Part shown: positions 18,981 to 28,546 of the stretch, in pieces
Layout of the letters: each line of letters opens with the position of its first letter
How positions within the stretch are numbered: the first letter of the stretch is position 1
Assembly: GCF_028657945.1 (NCBI RefSeq)
Contig: NZ_CP059693.1
Coordinates: 5,022,001-5,086,000 of the forward strand
Length of the DNA: 64,000 nt
Reading direction: 5' to 3'
Origin: Thalassomonas haliotis
GTDB lineage: Bacteria > Pseudomonadota > Gammaproteobacteria > Enterobacterales > Alteromonadaceae
Made by a program: the position numbers and the translations under genes
Notes under the pieces: generated by a model
What the model saw: the letters and a program-made list of their open reading frames with translations, nothing else
What the model was told of the DNA's origin: nothing
Databases searched by the model: none

Positions 18981-20903
18981 TTAAAACTTAAAGCGTGATA
19001 CCAGTTCGTTTAATTGCAGCGCCATATCCCTGAGTTCGCTGCAATCACGTGAGGTTTGCTTGACCACCTCGCTGTTTTCCCGGGAAATATCGGCAATGGC
19101 CGTCACATGGGGATTGATTTCGCCCACCACCTTAGACTGCTCTCCCGTTGCCGTGGCTATCTGCAGGTTCATATCATTCATCACGGTAATGTTGTCCGCT
19201 ATGCTGTGGATGTGATCTCCGGAATAACTGGCTTCCTGCTGGCTGTTGCTGCTGAGCTCGGTGCTTTGGGAAATGGCATTTACTACCTCGCGGGTTTTTG
19301 TCTGCAGCTTTTCGATAATGGTACGGATTTCTTCGGTAGACTGGTGGCTGCGCGACGCCAGGGTCCTGACCTCATCCGCCACCACGGCAAAACCCCGCCC
19401 CTGCTCGCCGGCACGGGCCGCTTCGATGGCGGCATTTAATGCCAGCAGGTTGGTTTGCTCGGATACGCTGCGGATCACTTCCAGCACAGTATCGATAGAA
19501 TTGGCATCTTCTGCCAGCTGACTGATGGTGGTACTGGTATTTTGTAATTGCTCGCTCATCTTGGTGACGCTGGAAATGGTCTGCTGCACCGAATCGCTGC
19601 CCTGCTGTACTGCGTTATCCGCCGTTTGCGCATTGTCTGCGGCATTATTGGCGCTGGCGGCAATCTCTTCTGCGGTCATCCCCATTTCATGCATAGCTGT
19701 GGCAATTTGTTCAATTTTCCCAACCTGCTCGACAATATCCGACTCCATGGCTTTCGCCTGGTTATCGATGCGCTCGATCGCAGTATAAAGCTCATTGCCT
19801 GTACTGGAGACCCGCTGCAATAACTCGGCAAGATAAGTCACAAACTGGTTATAACCTTTGGCCATACGCCCTACTTCATCATGACGGCTGTCATCCAGGC
19901 GCTGGGTTAAATCGCCGCCGCCTTTGCCTATTTGCTCCAGCATTTCTGCCAGTTGGCCAAACGGCGCAATCAGGCGGTGAATCACCCCGCCGCTGACAAC
20001 AACAGAAATCACCGCAATCACCAGTCCCATGACCACCAAAGACCAGGTCAGCTCATGCAGGGAGCCGAACACTTCTTCGGTGGGCACCTCGGCAACCAGG
20101 TGCCAGCCGATGTCGGGAATATAACGGCTGGCCACCAGCATCCCAACGCCGTTATTTTCATATTCGGTAGAAGCAAAATCCCCTTTGGTTAATAAAACAC
20201 CGGCATTTTCCACCCCCAGGCTGGTGATATTCTTACCTATATAGTTAGTATTGGGGTGAAGTTTAATGACCCCTTTTTCATCGATTAAATAAATCAGCCC
20301 CTGCTCGCCGATACGGTACTGGCGGATACTCCGGGACATATTTTCCAGCGACAAACCGACCCCGGCAACGGCACTGGGACTGCCGTCCACTTTCATCAGG
20401 TAATTAATAAACAGGGTCGGGATCTGGGTGGCTTCATCAACATCCAGGCTAAGTTCATATTGCTGGCCGCTGCGCATAAAACCGTAAAACCACTGATCTT
20501 TACTGCTGTCTTTTGACAGGGTTTTAAATAAACCGTCCGGGGTAAAGTACTGGCCGGTTCTGGCGGAGACATAAAAGGCGGTAATGGAATTAAATTCATG
20601 CTTGATCTGGGTCAGGTAATCGGCAACTTTGTCATGTTCGGCTGTATTTTCGCCGCTGCGGATAAACTGCTGGTAATCACTATTGCTAGCCATGGCTTGT
20701 GATACTGTGATCGGCAACAGCAGCTGGGCATCGAGCTTATTGGCAACTTCCCCCAGCGCCGCAGGCAATTCACGCTCCAACGTCCCTTCCAGAATAATAG
20801 AATGGCTGGATCTCAACGCAAAAACACTGACAAGAAGAATTGCCAGCACCATAAAAATTAAAGTGGTTAAAACAACTTTACGGCGGATATTTAATTGGAG
20901 CAT
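18981..20903 (-). CDS. Methyl-accepting chemotaxis protein with dCache sensor
   Basis: 640 residues. The first transmembrane segment is at about 12-30 and a periplasmic dCache-type sensor covers about 35-280 ([32 protein letters not shown]). A second membrane helix precedes a HAMP region. The cytoplasmic signalling domain carries the conserved hairpin tip [20 protein letters not shown] and then [15 protein letters not shown]. The protein binds a ligand in the periplasm and controls CheA. The ligand is unknown; dCache domains often bind amino acids or organic acids. The gene is 92 bp from the Tsx-like channel gene on the same strand. Confidence 0.94.
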   Translation of the reverse strand: MLQLNIRRKVVLTTLIFMVLAILLVSVFALRSSHSIILEGTLERELPAALGEVANKLDAQLLLPITVSQAMASNSDYQQFIRSGENTAEHDKVADYLTQIKHEFNSITAFYVSARTGQYFTPDGLFKTLSKDSSKDQWFYGFMRSGQQYELSLDVDEATQIPTLFINYLMKVDGSPSAVAGVGLSLENMSRSIRQYRIGEQGLIYLIDEKGVIKLHPNTNYIGKNITSLGVENAGVLLTKGDFASTEYENNGVGMLVASRYIPDIGWHLVAEVPTEEVFGSLHELTWSLVVMGLVIAVISVVVSGGVIHRLIAPFGQLAEMLEQIGKGGGDLTQRLDDSRHDEVGRMAKGYNQFVTYLAELLQRVSSTGNELYTAIERIDNQAKAMESDIVEQVGKIEQIATAMHEMGMTAEEIAASANNAADNAQTADNAVQQGSDSVQQTISSVTKMSEQLQNTSTTISQLAEDANSIDTVLEVIRSVSEQTNLLALNAAIEAARAGEQGRGFAVVADEVRTLASRSHQSTEEIRTIIEKLQTKTREVVNAISQSTELSSNSQQEASYSGDHIHSIADNITVMNDMNLQIATATGEQSKVVGEINPHVTAIADISRENSEVVKQTSRDCSELRDMALQLNELVSRFKF

Positions 20904-20942
20904 GACACCTTTCCCTTACATCACTAATAACATAAATATGAC

Positions 20943-20959
20943 TGCCGGCTATACCGGCA
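20943..20959. repeat. Short hairpin between Tsx-like and chemoreceptor genes
   Basis: TGCCGG / CCGGCA with a 5-nt loop. It may end or attenuate the Tsx-like transcript before the chemoreceptor gene. Confidence 0.4.
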
Positions 20960-20994
20960 ATCACAGCCACAACGAACGGATATCAATACAGATC

Positions 20995-21699
20995 TTAGAA
21001 ATGGTATTTAACCAGTAAATTGACATTCCTTTCATCCACGCCCTGGACACCGAATTTGTTGTTCCAGTAAACGTACTCAACACCCAAATAAAGTTTTGAC
21101 GTTAATCCCAGCTGGGGAGCAACATCATATTTAAGCTGGGAGGTCATATTAAAACTGGTGGCAAGCTCGTCATTACTTGAGGCGTAATCAATAAAACCGT
21201 CAAAATAAAGCGGCCCCAGCGGCAGTCCCCAAACCAGGGTCGTTTGATAGTTATTGTCACCTAACTCATTGTTTCTGTGATAAACATTGGCCTGAAAGAA
21301 ATCAAAACCCGGAATTTTAATGTCTGTACCAACACCCGCCAGGTAGTTGGTAAAACTAAATCCCTGGCCGCCGTTTGGCGAAACCGAATCCATTTCCACC
21401 ATACCGGCAAGATAGACACTGGTTACCACCCCGTTATCCAGGTCTGTCAGCTTAAGACGCGGCTGCCACTCGGCATAGGTTTCATTATCGCCATTGTCGG
21501 ACTCAAGGCGGTCAACAAAGAGAAAGCTGTCACCCCAGCTGGTACCGGCAACATGTTCAAAGGTATATACCCGTCTGTCGTCATCTCCTAACTCATAATT
21601 ACTTCCCTTTAAATAGGTCAAACTAAAATCCGACCAGTTGGTTTTAGCCTGGGCATTTGCTCCCAGAAACAGGCATAAAAATAGCGATAAATATTTCAT
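20995..21699 (-). CDS. Tsx/OmpK-like outer-membrane channel
   Basis: 234 residues from the ATG at 21699, 7 bp after a GAGGATC ribosome site (an upstream TTG is disfavoured). It has a signal peptide ending near ANAQA. The mature part begins NWSDFSLTYLKGSNYE, resembles the Tsx/OmpK family (nucleoside-specific channel, phage receptor in vibrios), and ends with YHF as a barrel should. The beta-barrel alternation and a late TSKLYLGVEYVYWNN strand support the call. The substrate could be nucleosides, but this is family knowledge only. Confidence 0.85.
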   Translation of the reverse strand: MKYLSLFLCLFLGANAQAKTNWSDFSLTYLKGSNYELGDDDRRVYTFEHVAGTSWGDSFLFVDRLESDNGDNETYAEWQPRLKLTDLDNGVVTSVYLAGMVEMDSVSPNGGQGFSFTNYLAGVGTDIKIPGFDFFQANVYHRNNELGDNNYQTTLVWGLPLGPLYFDGFIDYASSNDELATSFNMTSQLKYDVAPQLGLTSKLYLGVEYVYWNNKFGVQGVDERNVNLLVKYHF

Positions 21700-22215
21700 C
21701 AAAGATCCTCAAAGGTAGGTAATAAAAAAGTTGTTTAATTCGTTCCCTGCTTAACAGGCTAACTTAAGGCCATAATAATTAACCTGAACTCGGGTTAAGA
21801 TGAAGCAGTAAATAACTAAGTAACAATGATTTAGCATTTCCCCACTAGATCTTACACATAATAACTATTTATTATTTCGCCAGCAGCGCTCTTTTAATGG
21901 TTATCAAGGCAAACTGGCGTACTAATAGCTGGCTATTAAAAACAAGTTTGACGCCGATAACCGTTAAAAAAGCTGTGCTGGCTGGTTTAAATTATCCCGA
22001 GTTCAAGTTAATCAGTGACTTAGCCAAATTATATTTTATTTTGCGGCACAACAACAAAAAACCTGAAAATTTTCCAGCTATTACAACAATTTTATCGAAG
22101 CAGTCATTATTATTAACACAGCATCAATCATTAAATAACAACTTGTATAACTGATGCCGCTTTTTTAACTATCGACAATTCCAACAATAAACTTGAGAAA
22201 ATGATGCTTAATTTT
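21700..22215. other. Intergenic region upstream of the Tsx-like gene
   Basis: 516 bp, A/T-rich. It contains a dyad TAATAGC-TG-GCTATTA (21923-21938), a possible regulator-binding site. An open frame at 21897-22154 lacks a ribosome site and is not called. The promoter of the Tsx-like gene must lie in the first part. Confidence 0.4.
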
Positions 22216-22572
22216 CTATGCTTTAGCCTTTTTATGCTGACATATCTCCAGCATCCGGCGGTTATATTCCGCCATAAAGGCGAATTTTTTCTTCATTTCC
22301 CCCCTGTGCTTTTCCTGCTTGAGCACATCCCCGGTACCCTTCATCGGTTTATGCCCGCACAATGCCAGCGCTTTTTTTCGCCCGGCGCCGCTGATACCGG
22401 GCAAGACCAGCTGACGTCCGGTGCTGGCATATAAACGGAAATCATTCTTTTTCATTGCTTTTTCAATGGCCAGCGCCACTTCGGTTTGTGCTTTTTCCAC
22501 AGGGTCCGCCATATTATTTTTGCTGCACCCGGATAAAAATCCAGCGATAAAAATCCATATCAAAAGCTTCAT
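22216..22572 (-). CDS. Small lipoprotein coupled to the secreted protease gene
   Basis: 118 residues. It starts with a lipoprotein signal (LLIWIFIAGFLSGC, lipobox LSGC). The mature part is Lys-rich and helical. No family is recognised. Its ATG overlaps the stop of the upstream metalloprotease (ATGA at 22569-22572), so the two are translated together. A role in secretion, anchoring or protection against the protease is possible but not shown by the sequence. Confidence 0.7.
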   Translation of the reverse strand: MKLLIWIFIAGFLSGCSKNNMADPVEKAQTEVALAIEKAMKKNDFRLYASTGRQLVLPGISGAGRKKALALCGHKPMKGTGDVLKQEKHRGEMKKKFAFMAEYNRRMLEICQHKKAKA

Positions 22573-25175
22573 TCGGCCTCCGCTTTTAAGGTCCTGAGAG
22601 TGAATAACACCAGTAAAAGCAATAACCAGGCGCCGGCCCCTCCCGAAGAGCCGCCGCCATCACTGCCGCCGGCGGCGCTGACACTGATAGTGACGTTTGC
22701 CGATGCCTGGCTCCCAGCCGAATCACTCAGGGTATAGGTTAAAGTATCACTGCCGGTAAAATTTGCCCCCGGCGAATAACTCAATTTATTATCCACTATG
22801 CTGACCGAGCCGCTGCCGCTATATACAAAACTGTCAAGAGACAAGCTGTCCCCGCTGTCGCTGTCTGTGTCATTTGACAGTACATCCAGTGTATTGGCGT
22901 TGCTGTCCTCATTAACGGTAAAACTGTCGTTATTGGCCTCGGGCGTATCATTAACCTCAGTAACCGAAACGGTCGCACTAAAGACTTCGCTGTCGATATT
23001 GCCCCGGGAAGCAATCACACCGACACTGAGCTGGCCGCTATAATTAGCATCGGGCAGCACGCTATCGCCTTCAACGCTATAGTTTTCCCCCGCCAACACC
23101 CGGATAGCATCGGCACTGAGCCCGCCATAGTTAAAGTCTGCCGTGCTCAGGGTTAGGCTGCCATCTTCTGCCACCGTCAAAGTCTCCTGCCCGACAATTA
23201 GCACCACTTCAACGCTGTCGCTGATCTCCAGGCTAAAATCCCCCGCACTGACGGCAAAAAAGATATTATCGACACAAGAAACCCTTATCCGTCCTTGCGT
23301 AGAACTCAGGTTGGGCACGACCACTTCGGCGCTGCCGTCATTGGCGGTATTTTCCAGCAAAGTGGTGAAAAAACTTGTGCCGCCATCAACAGACAAATCA
23401 ATATTAACGGCATCACAGCTTATCGGCGCCTGCGCCGTCGATGCCGGATTCCAGCTTACCTGCTGGCTGCTGCTATGCCACTGGCTTGAGACGCCCGGCT
23501 CAGTCACGCTAAAAGCCTCGGCAGTATTAATGACATTAACCGTCATATTATCGGTAGATACCCCGCCGTTATCGTCACGCACCACCAGGCGGAAATTCAG
23601 CTCCCGGGTGGTGGTGGCATAGGTTTCACCAATTGCGGTATCACCATCGAGGATATCCGTTAACCGCGGCAATGTACGGCTGCTGTCACTAACCGGCGAC
23701 CAGGCGCGAAACAGCGGCCTTTGCCCGTCATCGACCATCTGATTGACGTTACTGCTGGCGGGACCGAGATCGTATTGCTCCCAGCTATAACTTAAACTGT
23801 CACCGCTATCTTGATCACTGGCGCTGCCTTTAAGGATAAAAGGGGTTTGCGCCGGTATGCTGTAGTCGGCTCCGGCATCGGCAACCGGGTTATTATTGGT
23901 CAACACTTCATCACTGCCGCAGGTGCTGCCAAGCCCCGAAGTGATAAAAGAAGAGATCTGGCTGATGGAGTGGGTATGGAAATAGGCGTCGGAATTAAAT
24001 TGCAGATTCTGACTGTTGCAAATGCCGGCATAACCCATAATGGTAGAGGCACTGCCTGGCTCATAAGCGGCATCGGCTTCGCGGTTATCGTCACAGGAAC
24101 CGGCCAGGCCGTTAAAGGTATGATCCGCCCTGAACTGGTGGCCGATTTCATGGGCGACGAAATCAATATAAAAAGCATCACCTTCGGGAGTGGGACTGCC
24201 GGTAATGCCGTCGCCTTTGCGCGAGCCGTTGCAAACCACACCGTAACCTGCCAGGCCGCCGCCGTCGGTATTAACCACATGACCTATATCATAATTGTCA
24301 CTGCCGATGGCCTCATCAATCACAGCGGTATTTAAACCGCCGTCAAAACTGTCATTGGCAAAAGGATCGGTGGCGGCATCCGTGTAGATAATGGCATCAT
24401 TAGCCGCCACCAGCTCCAAAAAGATCGCCAGATCCCGCTGATAAACGACATTTAACCGGTTAACCAAAGTGACCAGGGCGGCAAGCGCCAATTCCTTAGT
24501 GCCGCCATGGTACTGGGTATATTCCCCGGTGGCAGAAACCGCCAGGCGGTAGGTTCTCATTCGGGTTTGCGCCTGCTGGCTCTGGTTTTGAGCAGTTAAC
24601 CTGGCAAGTTGTTCACTTGCTTGCTTTGGGTCTTTTTTCGGGGCAAAACGGGGCATAGACTTCCGGTCCGGCATTTGCCTGTTTTTATGGCTGTAACTGG
24701 TATAAGCCTGCTCCCCTGGCGGGCTGTTCCTCCCCTGGGGATCGATATAAACCGTCTCGCCATCATAACGGAACATACCGTGGAACCCCCGGGGGCTGAT
24801 ATCAAAACGGCCATGGTTGGCAGGGTTATCTAATTGATGTCCGCTAAAGGTACGGATACTGGGATATTTTTCCAGCAGGCCCGGCGCCGTTACCCGGGAC
24901 GGGGTTAAGCGAAAATCCGCTTGCGAGCCGTCGGGTAAAGGCAAAGTGATCACTAGCTCTCCCTGTTCCGCCAACAATAATTGCCTTAACGGGGCAATAT
25001 TTGCCTTTAATTGCCGGGGATTAGCAAAAGCAGAAGAAAGCAAACCTGGCGGCGAGCTGTCTGTCCACTGAGAAAACTGACTCAAAGCGCTTTTTTCGCC
25101 ACCGGCAAAACATGAAAAAACAGCAAACAGCCAAATGCCAAAAATTGATAGAAACTTATTGGTATTATTATTCAT
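22569..25175 (-). CDS. Secreted reprolysin-like zinc metalloprotease with GlyGly-CTERM-like tail
   Basis: 868 residues. A signal peptide is followed by a propeptide, with the mature catalytic domain starting near RTYRLAVSATGEYTQYHGG. The zinc site is HEIGHQFRADHTFNG (HExxHxxxxxH), followed by a Met-turn region SASTIMGYAGIC. Downstream come PKD/Ig-like repeats and a cadherin-like module (TPEANNDSFTVNEDSN). The extreme C-terminus has a Gly/Ser-rich stretch, a hydrophobic helix (AWLLLLLVLFTL) and basic residues, the pattern of GlyGly-CTERM proteins processed by rhombosortase and exported by type II secretion. Likely role: extracellular protein degradation. Confidence 0.9.
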   Translation of the reverse strand: MNNNTNKFLSIFGIWLFAVFSCFAGGEKSALSQFSQWTDSSPPGLLSSAFANPRQLKANIAPLRQLLLAEQGELVITLPLPDGSQADFRLTPSRVTAPGLLEKYPSIRTFSGHQLDNPANHGRFDISPRGFHGMFRYDGETVYIDPQGRNSPPGEQAYTSYSHKNRQMPDRKSMPRFAPKKDPKQASEQLARLTAQNQSQQAQTRMRTYRLAVSATGEYTQYHGGTKELALAALVTLVNRLNVVYQRDLAIFLELVAANDAIIYTDAATDPFANDSFDGGLNTAVIDEAIGSDNYDIGHVVNTDGGGLAGYGVVCNGSRKGDGITGSPTPEGDAFYIDFVAHEIGHQFRADHTFNGLAGSCDDNREADAAYEPGSASTIMGYAGICNSQNLQFNSDAYFHTHSISQISSFITSGLGSTCGSDEVLTNNNPVADAGADYSIPAQTPFILKGSASDQDSGDSLSYSWEQYDLGPASSNVNQMVDDGQRPLFRAWSPVSDSSRTLPRLTDILDGDTAIGETYATTTRELNFRLVVRDDNGGVSTDNMTVNVINTAEAFSVTEPGVSSQWHSSSQQVSWNPASTAQAPISCDAVNIDLSVDGGTSFFTTLLENTANDGSAEVVVPNLSSTQGRIRVSCVDNIFFAVSAGDFSLEISDSVEVVLIVGQETLTVAEDGSLTLSTADFNYGGLSADAIRVLAGENYSVEGDSVLPDANYSGQLSVGVIASRGNIDSEVFSATVSVTEVNDTPEANNDSFTVNEDSNANTLDVLSNDTDSDSGDSLSLDSFVYSGSGSVSIVDNKLSYSPGANFTGSDTLTYTLSDSAGSQASANVTISVSAAGGSDGGGSSGGAGAWLLLLLVLFTLRTLKAEAE

Positions 25176-25658
25176 CTACTGAGTCGTCCCTGTTAATGAT
25201 AACTTTCACTATAGTTGCTAGTTGTTAGGAATACCATTTCATCAGCTAAAACAAAACGTTAAATTACGTTTTCATTAAAATCCCGATAATCCCCCGACCC
25301 GGCAATAATGACAGGCCTGCAAGCTGTCAAAATTTCCACCGGGCAAATTCCAGCCAAGAAAAAATTCAGCCAGTTTTTTTACCCTAATCAAACAAGGAGC
25401 TAAAAAGCGAAATTTCTTTAGCTTCCGCCAGTGATGAACTCGCCAGCTATTAGAGTGAATACTTAATACACGCGCTCAAATAACGAACGGCAACAGATCA
25501 AAAAACAGGCAAAAATTTTCTTGTTGTTGCTATTTAATAATGCTAAAAATCCCTTGCACCACAGGTAAGAGGTTTGACCTCAAACCTGTAGCAAGTATAA
25601 AAATAAAACACATAAAAACAAACAATTACAAATTATTGAAAATGCAACGAGGAAGAAA
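25176..25658. other. Intergenic region between divergent protease and hydrolase genes
   Basis: 483 bp with no gene. Near 25562-25590 nested inverted repeats occur (ACAGGT…ACCTGT around GAGGT-TTG-ACCTC), about 70-95 bp before the hydrolase start. This could be an operator or an early hairpin. Both divergent promoters must lie here. Confidence 0.45.
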
Positions 25659-26516
25659 ATGTTGAAAAAAACAGCAGGAGCAATCATGGCTTGCCTACTG
25701 GCCTCCAGTCCGGTCTATGCAACCCAGGGACTCGCCTTTGTCCACGGCACAGGCTCCCAGACAGACGCTTATAATGACTACTGGACCGGGGATTTTGTCA
25801 ATTCGGTCGCCCAAGGTTTAAGCGATGCCAGTAAAGTCACCGTTATCAACTGTGACTTTGACCAATACATGTGGGATGAACAAGCCGCAGGCTGCCTGGC
25901 GGATCAGCTCAACAGCTTTATCGGCCAGCAAAATATCACCGACCTGGTCTTGATCACCCACTCCAACGGCGGCAATGTTGCCCGCTGGATTTTGTCCAAC
26001 CCCACCTATGACAGCCGCTACCCCGGCATCATCGACAAGGTCAGCAAAACCATTGCCCTTGCCCCTTCCAGCGGCGGCACCCCGCTTGCGGATGCGGCCA
26101 TACAAGGCAATGTTTTTGAGTCTACCCTGGGCTGGTTATTGGGCTATGATTCAGATGCCGTGATACAGCAACAGGAAAGCTGGATGGCCTATTACAACGA
26201 TACCTGGCTTTACGGCACCAGCGGACGCCCGGCGCTGCCGTCAAACTTTAAATCCGTGGTCGGCTCAGATGTCGACTCGGCCATCTGGGACAGCGACAGT
26301 TACTGCGGCGGTTACCAAAATCAGGTCGCGCTGGAAACCACACAAAACTGGCTGGACTCCTGCTCAGACGGTTTCTTAAACTGCTCTTCCCAAAGCGCTG
26401 CCGGCACCACCTGGTTTAAAGACAAAGACAGAACCGACGGCAGGGAGCCACTGAGCCATCAGCAAAGCCGCCGCACCTGTTTTAGCCTGGACAAAATAAT
26501 AAGAAACGATATCTAA
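25659..26516 (+). CDS. Secreted alpha/beta hydrolase, lipase-like
   Basis: 285 residues with a signal peptide (MACLLASSPVYA). The oxyanion strand is LAFVHGTGS and the nucleophile elbow is LITHSNGGNVARW, with Ser as nucleophile in a relaxed GxSxG (T-H-S-N-G). Six or more cysteines are in the mature part, fitting a disulfide-bonded secreted enzyme. The tail contains DKDRTDGREPLSHQQSRR, where a His could complete the triad. Family-level function: carboxylic ester hydrolysis; substrate unknown. It is followed after 9 bp by a DUF4785-like gene, so the two form an operon. Confidence 0.8.
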   Translation: MLKKTAGAIMACLLASSPVYATQGLAFVHGTGSQTDAYNDYWTGDFVNSVAQGLSDASKVTVINCDFDQYMWDEQAAGCLADQLNSFIGQQNITDLVLITHSNGGNVARWILSNPTYDSRYPGIIDKVSKTIALAPSSGGTPLADAAIQGNVFESTLGWLLGYDSDAVIQQQESWMAYYNDTWLYGTSGRPALPSNFKSVVGSDVDSAIWDSDSYCGGYQNQVALETTQNWLDSCSDGFLNCSSQSAAGTTWFKDKDRTDGREPLSHQQSRRTCFSLDKIIRNDI

Positions 26517-26525
26517 GGGACAACA

Positions 26526-27725
26526 ATGAAATTATCTAAATTAACAATCGGTCTACTAAGTGCAACCAGCATCATGCTCAGTGGCCAACTGAGTGCCTCT
26601 TCCTTAGTTAAAATCGGCGACAGCGTAAAAACCCCGGAAAAGGAATTGGTGGCTATCGCTTTACCCGGACATAAAATAGAACAGCAAGCGGTCCATTTCA
26701 GCCAGAAAATCACCGGCGACAGCCAGCTCAAGATGGCGCCGCAGGCCTATACCAGCAGCAGTGACGAATACTGGTTCGAAGTCAGCGGCAAAGCACTCAA
26801 CCGCGGCATAGCACTGAACGTCAGCCAACCGGGCGCACTGATCCGTTTATCGGGCAAAAGAAGCAGCGCAACCGATGCCGCCATGCAGTCGATAGACCCG
26901 GCCAACCTGGAGCTGAGCAAAGATAATAACAAGCTAAGCAGTCCTTTTAGCCAGTCGGTCAGCCAGGAGCAGCTGGCAACCGCCAATATCTTCCCCAATT
27001 CCAGCGCAGTGAAATTAAACAAGGCCCTGGGAGCCGGCAAATTTAACCTGAGAGTGACCCAGGCCCTGGACAATAACCAGCGTTATATCATCAATGTCAA
27101 AGAAAAAGACTCCGCCCACAAACTGCAGTTAGCCCTGCCCAAACAGAGTTACTTAAGCGGCGAAACCCTGCACTTTAATGCCGGCATCTACCGCGGCGAC
27201 CAGGTATTAACCGAGACTTTCCACCAGGCCTTCGTAAAACTGCCTTCCGGTGAAAAGCAAGCGGTTTCCTTAACGGTAAAAGACGGCCAGTACCGGGTAG
27301 AAGTACCGCAGGGACTCGAAGCGGCTCCCTTAGGCAAGTTATATGAATTACACCTGGAATCCCAGGTGGCGGATAACGGCATCAGGATAAAACGCAACGG
27401 CAAGGTTGCTTTTGCCGTGGCCAGACAAACCGCAAAGATGACAGGTGAAGTCGAGGTACTAACAGATCAGGTCCAGGTAGGATTAGAGGTAGCCAGTGAA
27501 GGCCGCTACGAAGTCAGCGCCCTGGTTTCAGGTACCGACAGCCGCGGACAGCTCACCCCGGTGATGTTAAGCCGCTCCGCCTATTACCTGGCGCCCGGCA
27601 ACCATAAGGTCGCGGTTAACTTTGATAGCAAGATATTGGCCGATGCCGGTGTTAAAGCCCCCTATAAGGTGGAAAACCTGCGCCTGACGGATCAAAGCAG
27701 GATGGCCCTGCTGGCTCAGCAATAA
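26526..27725 (+). CDS. Secreted DUF4785-like protein
   Basis: 399 residues with a signal peptide (about 1-24, SGQLSAS). The mature protein is beta-rich: an N-terminal domain with YWFEVSGKALNRGIALNVS, then immunoglobulin-like strands up to the C-terminus (GRYEVSALVSGTDSRGQ, YYLAPGNHKVAVNF). I think it belongs to the DUF4785 family of secreted gammaproteobacterial proteins, but this is from memory of its layout. The ribosome site AAGGGA is within the 9-bp gap after the hydrolase, suggesting the two proteins act together outside the cell. Confidence 0.65.
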   Translation: MKLSKLTIGLLSATSIMLSGQLSASSLVKIGDSVKTPEKELVAIALPGHKIEQQAVHFSQKITGDSQLKMAPQAYTSSSDEYWFEVSGKALNRGIALNVSQPGALIRLSGKRSSATDAAMQSIDPANLELSKDNNKLSSPFSQSVSQEQLATANIFPNSSAVKLNKALGAGKFNLRVTQALDNNQRYIINVKEKDSAHKLQLALPKQSYLSGETLHFNAGIYRGDQVLTETFHQAFVKLPSGEKQAVSLTVKDGQYRVEVPQGLEAAPLGKLYELHLESQVADNGIRIKRNGKVAFAVARQTAKMTGEVEVLTDQVQVGLEVASEGRYEVSALVSGTDSRGQLTPVMLSRSAYYLAPGNHKVAVNFDSKILADAGVKAPYKVENLRLTDQSRMALLAQQ

Positions 27726-27751
27726 CAGCTTAGCGATAAAACCCGAAAAAT

Positions 27752-27780
27752 AACGGCTTAATTCATTAAGCCGTTTTACA
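27752..27780 (+). terminator. Terminator of the hydrolase/DUF4785 operon
   Basis: AACGGCTTAAT / ATTAAGCCGTT perfect stem followed by TTTAC, 26 bp after the stop codon. Confidence 0.85.
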
Positions 27781-28546
27781 CCACAGCAGACAGTCCCCAT
27801 TTTTCCCCGCAAATTCAGCCAGGGACAAAATGAAAACTTTTCATACTGGCATTTATCGCCTTATTTCCTGCCGGCAAATCACTTACACTCCCGATTAGTA
27901 AAATAAGCCTAAAGTAATAAAGGGTAATACCCCGAAAACACGAAATAAGTTAGTGTGATGCTATCGGCTGGAAACGCTTTCCCTGTACTTAAGCACAAGG
28001 CGGGAAAAATTAAATCCCCGGATTTATCTAAGCTACCCAGCTGATTTACGACAAGTTAGCGCCCACGAACAAGCAAAACAAAGCCTAAAAAGGCTCCTCC
28101 CGGTGCTGCCTGGCAATAATAAAATGAATTTTTCTTCAAGCACACAGACTAAAAAAGGAGGCTGACTTAATTAATTAAGCCCTCACCATTAATGGAAAAA
28201 ACAGCGAAAAGATGAGTGATAAATAACAGGCTTACATGGCTAAAAGATGCAAATAAACGAAACCGGCATCATAGAAGATGACTCCCATAATAATGCCTGA
28301 TTTAACCATACATTAGACCGATTAATGCCCTTGGTTATCAATTAATTTAGACATTAGTTTTTGCAGTGCCGAACAACAGTAGATGTATAACTTATAGTGA
28401 ACAACTAAAACAATAAACAAGGTGACATCAAACTCAACCTGTCTGTTTGCAGTATTCGATCACCCCCCGGTTAACCCCGGCGACAAGTTACCCATCTGCT
28501 CCTGTTCGACGTCAATTTAATTGTAGTAATAAATGGAACCTTACTC
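27781..28546. other. Long leader/intergenic region before the first R-body regulator
   Basis: 766 bp with no supported gene. A 14-bp perfect palindrome CTTAATTAATTAAG lies at 28166-28179, flanked by GAGG and CCTC that can extend the stem; it could bind a regulator. The last 150 bp are A/T-rich. Such a long non-coding region before a regulatory gene suggests several control sites. Confidence 0.45.

Noticed and set aside
23811-24335. 174-residue plus-strand frame inside the secreted protease gene
   Set aside because: It is the complement of a well-supported gene with clear HExxH motif and signal peptide.
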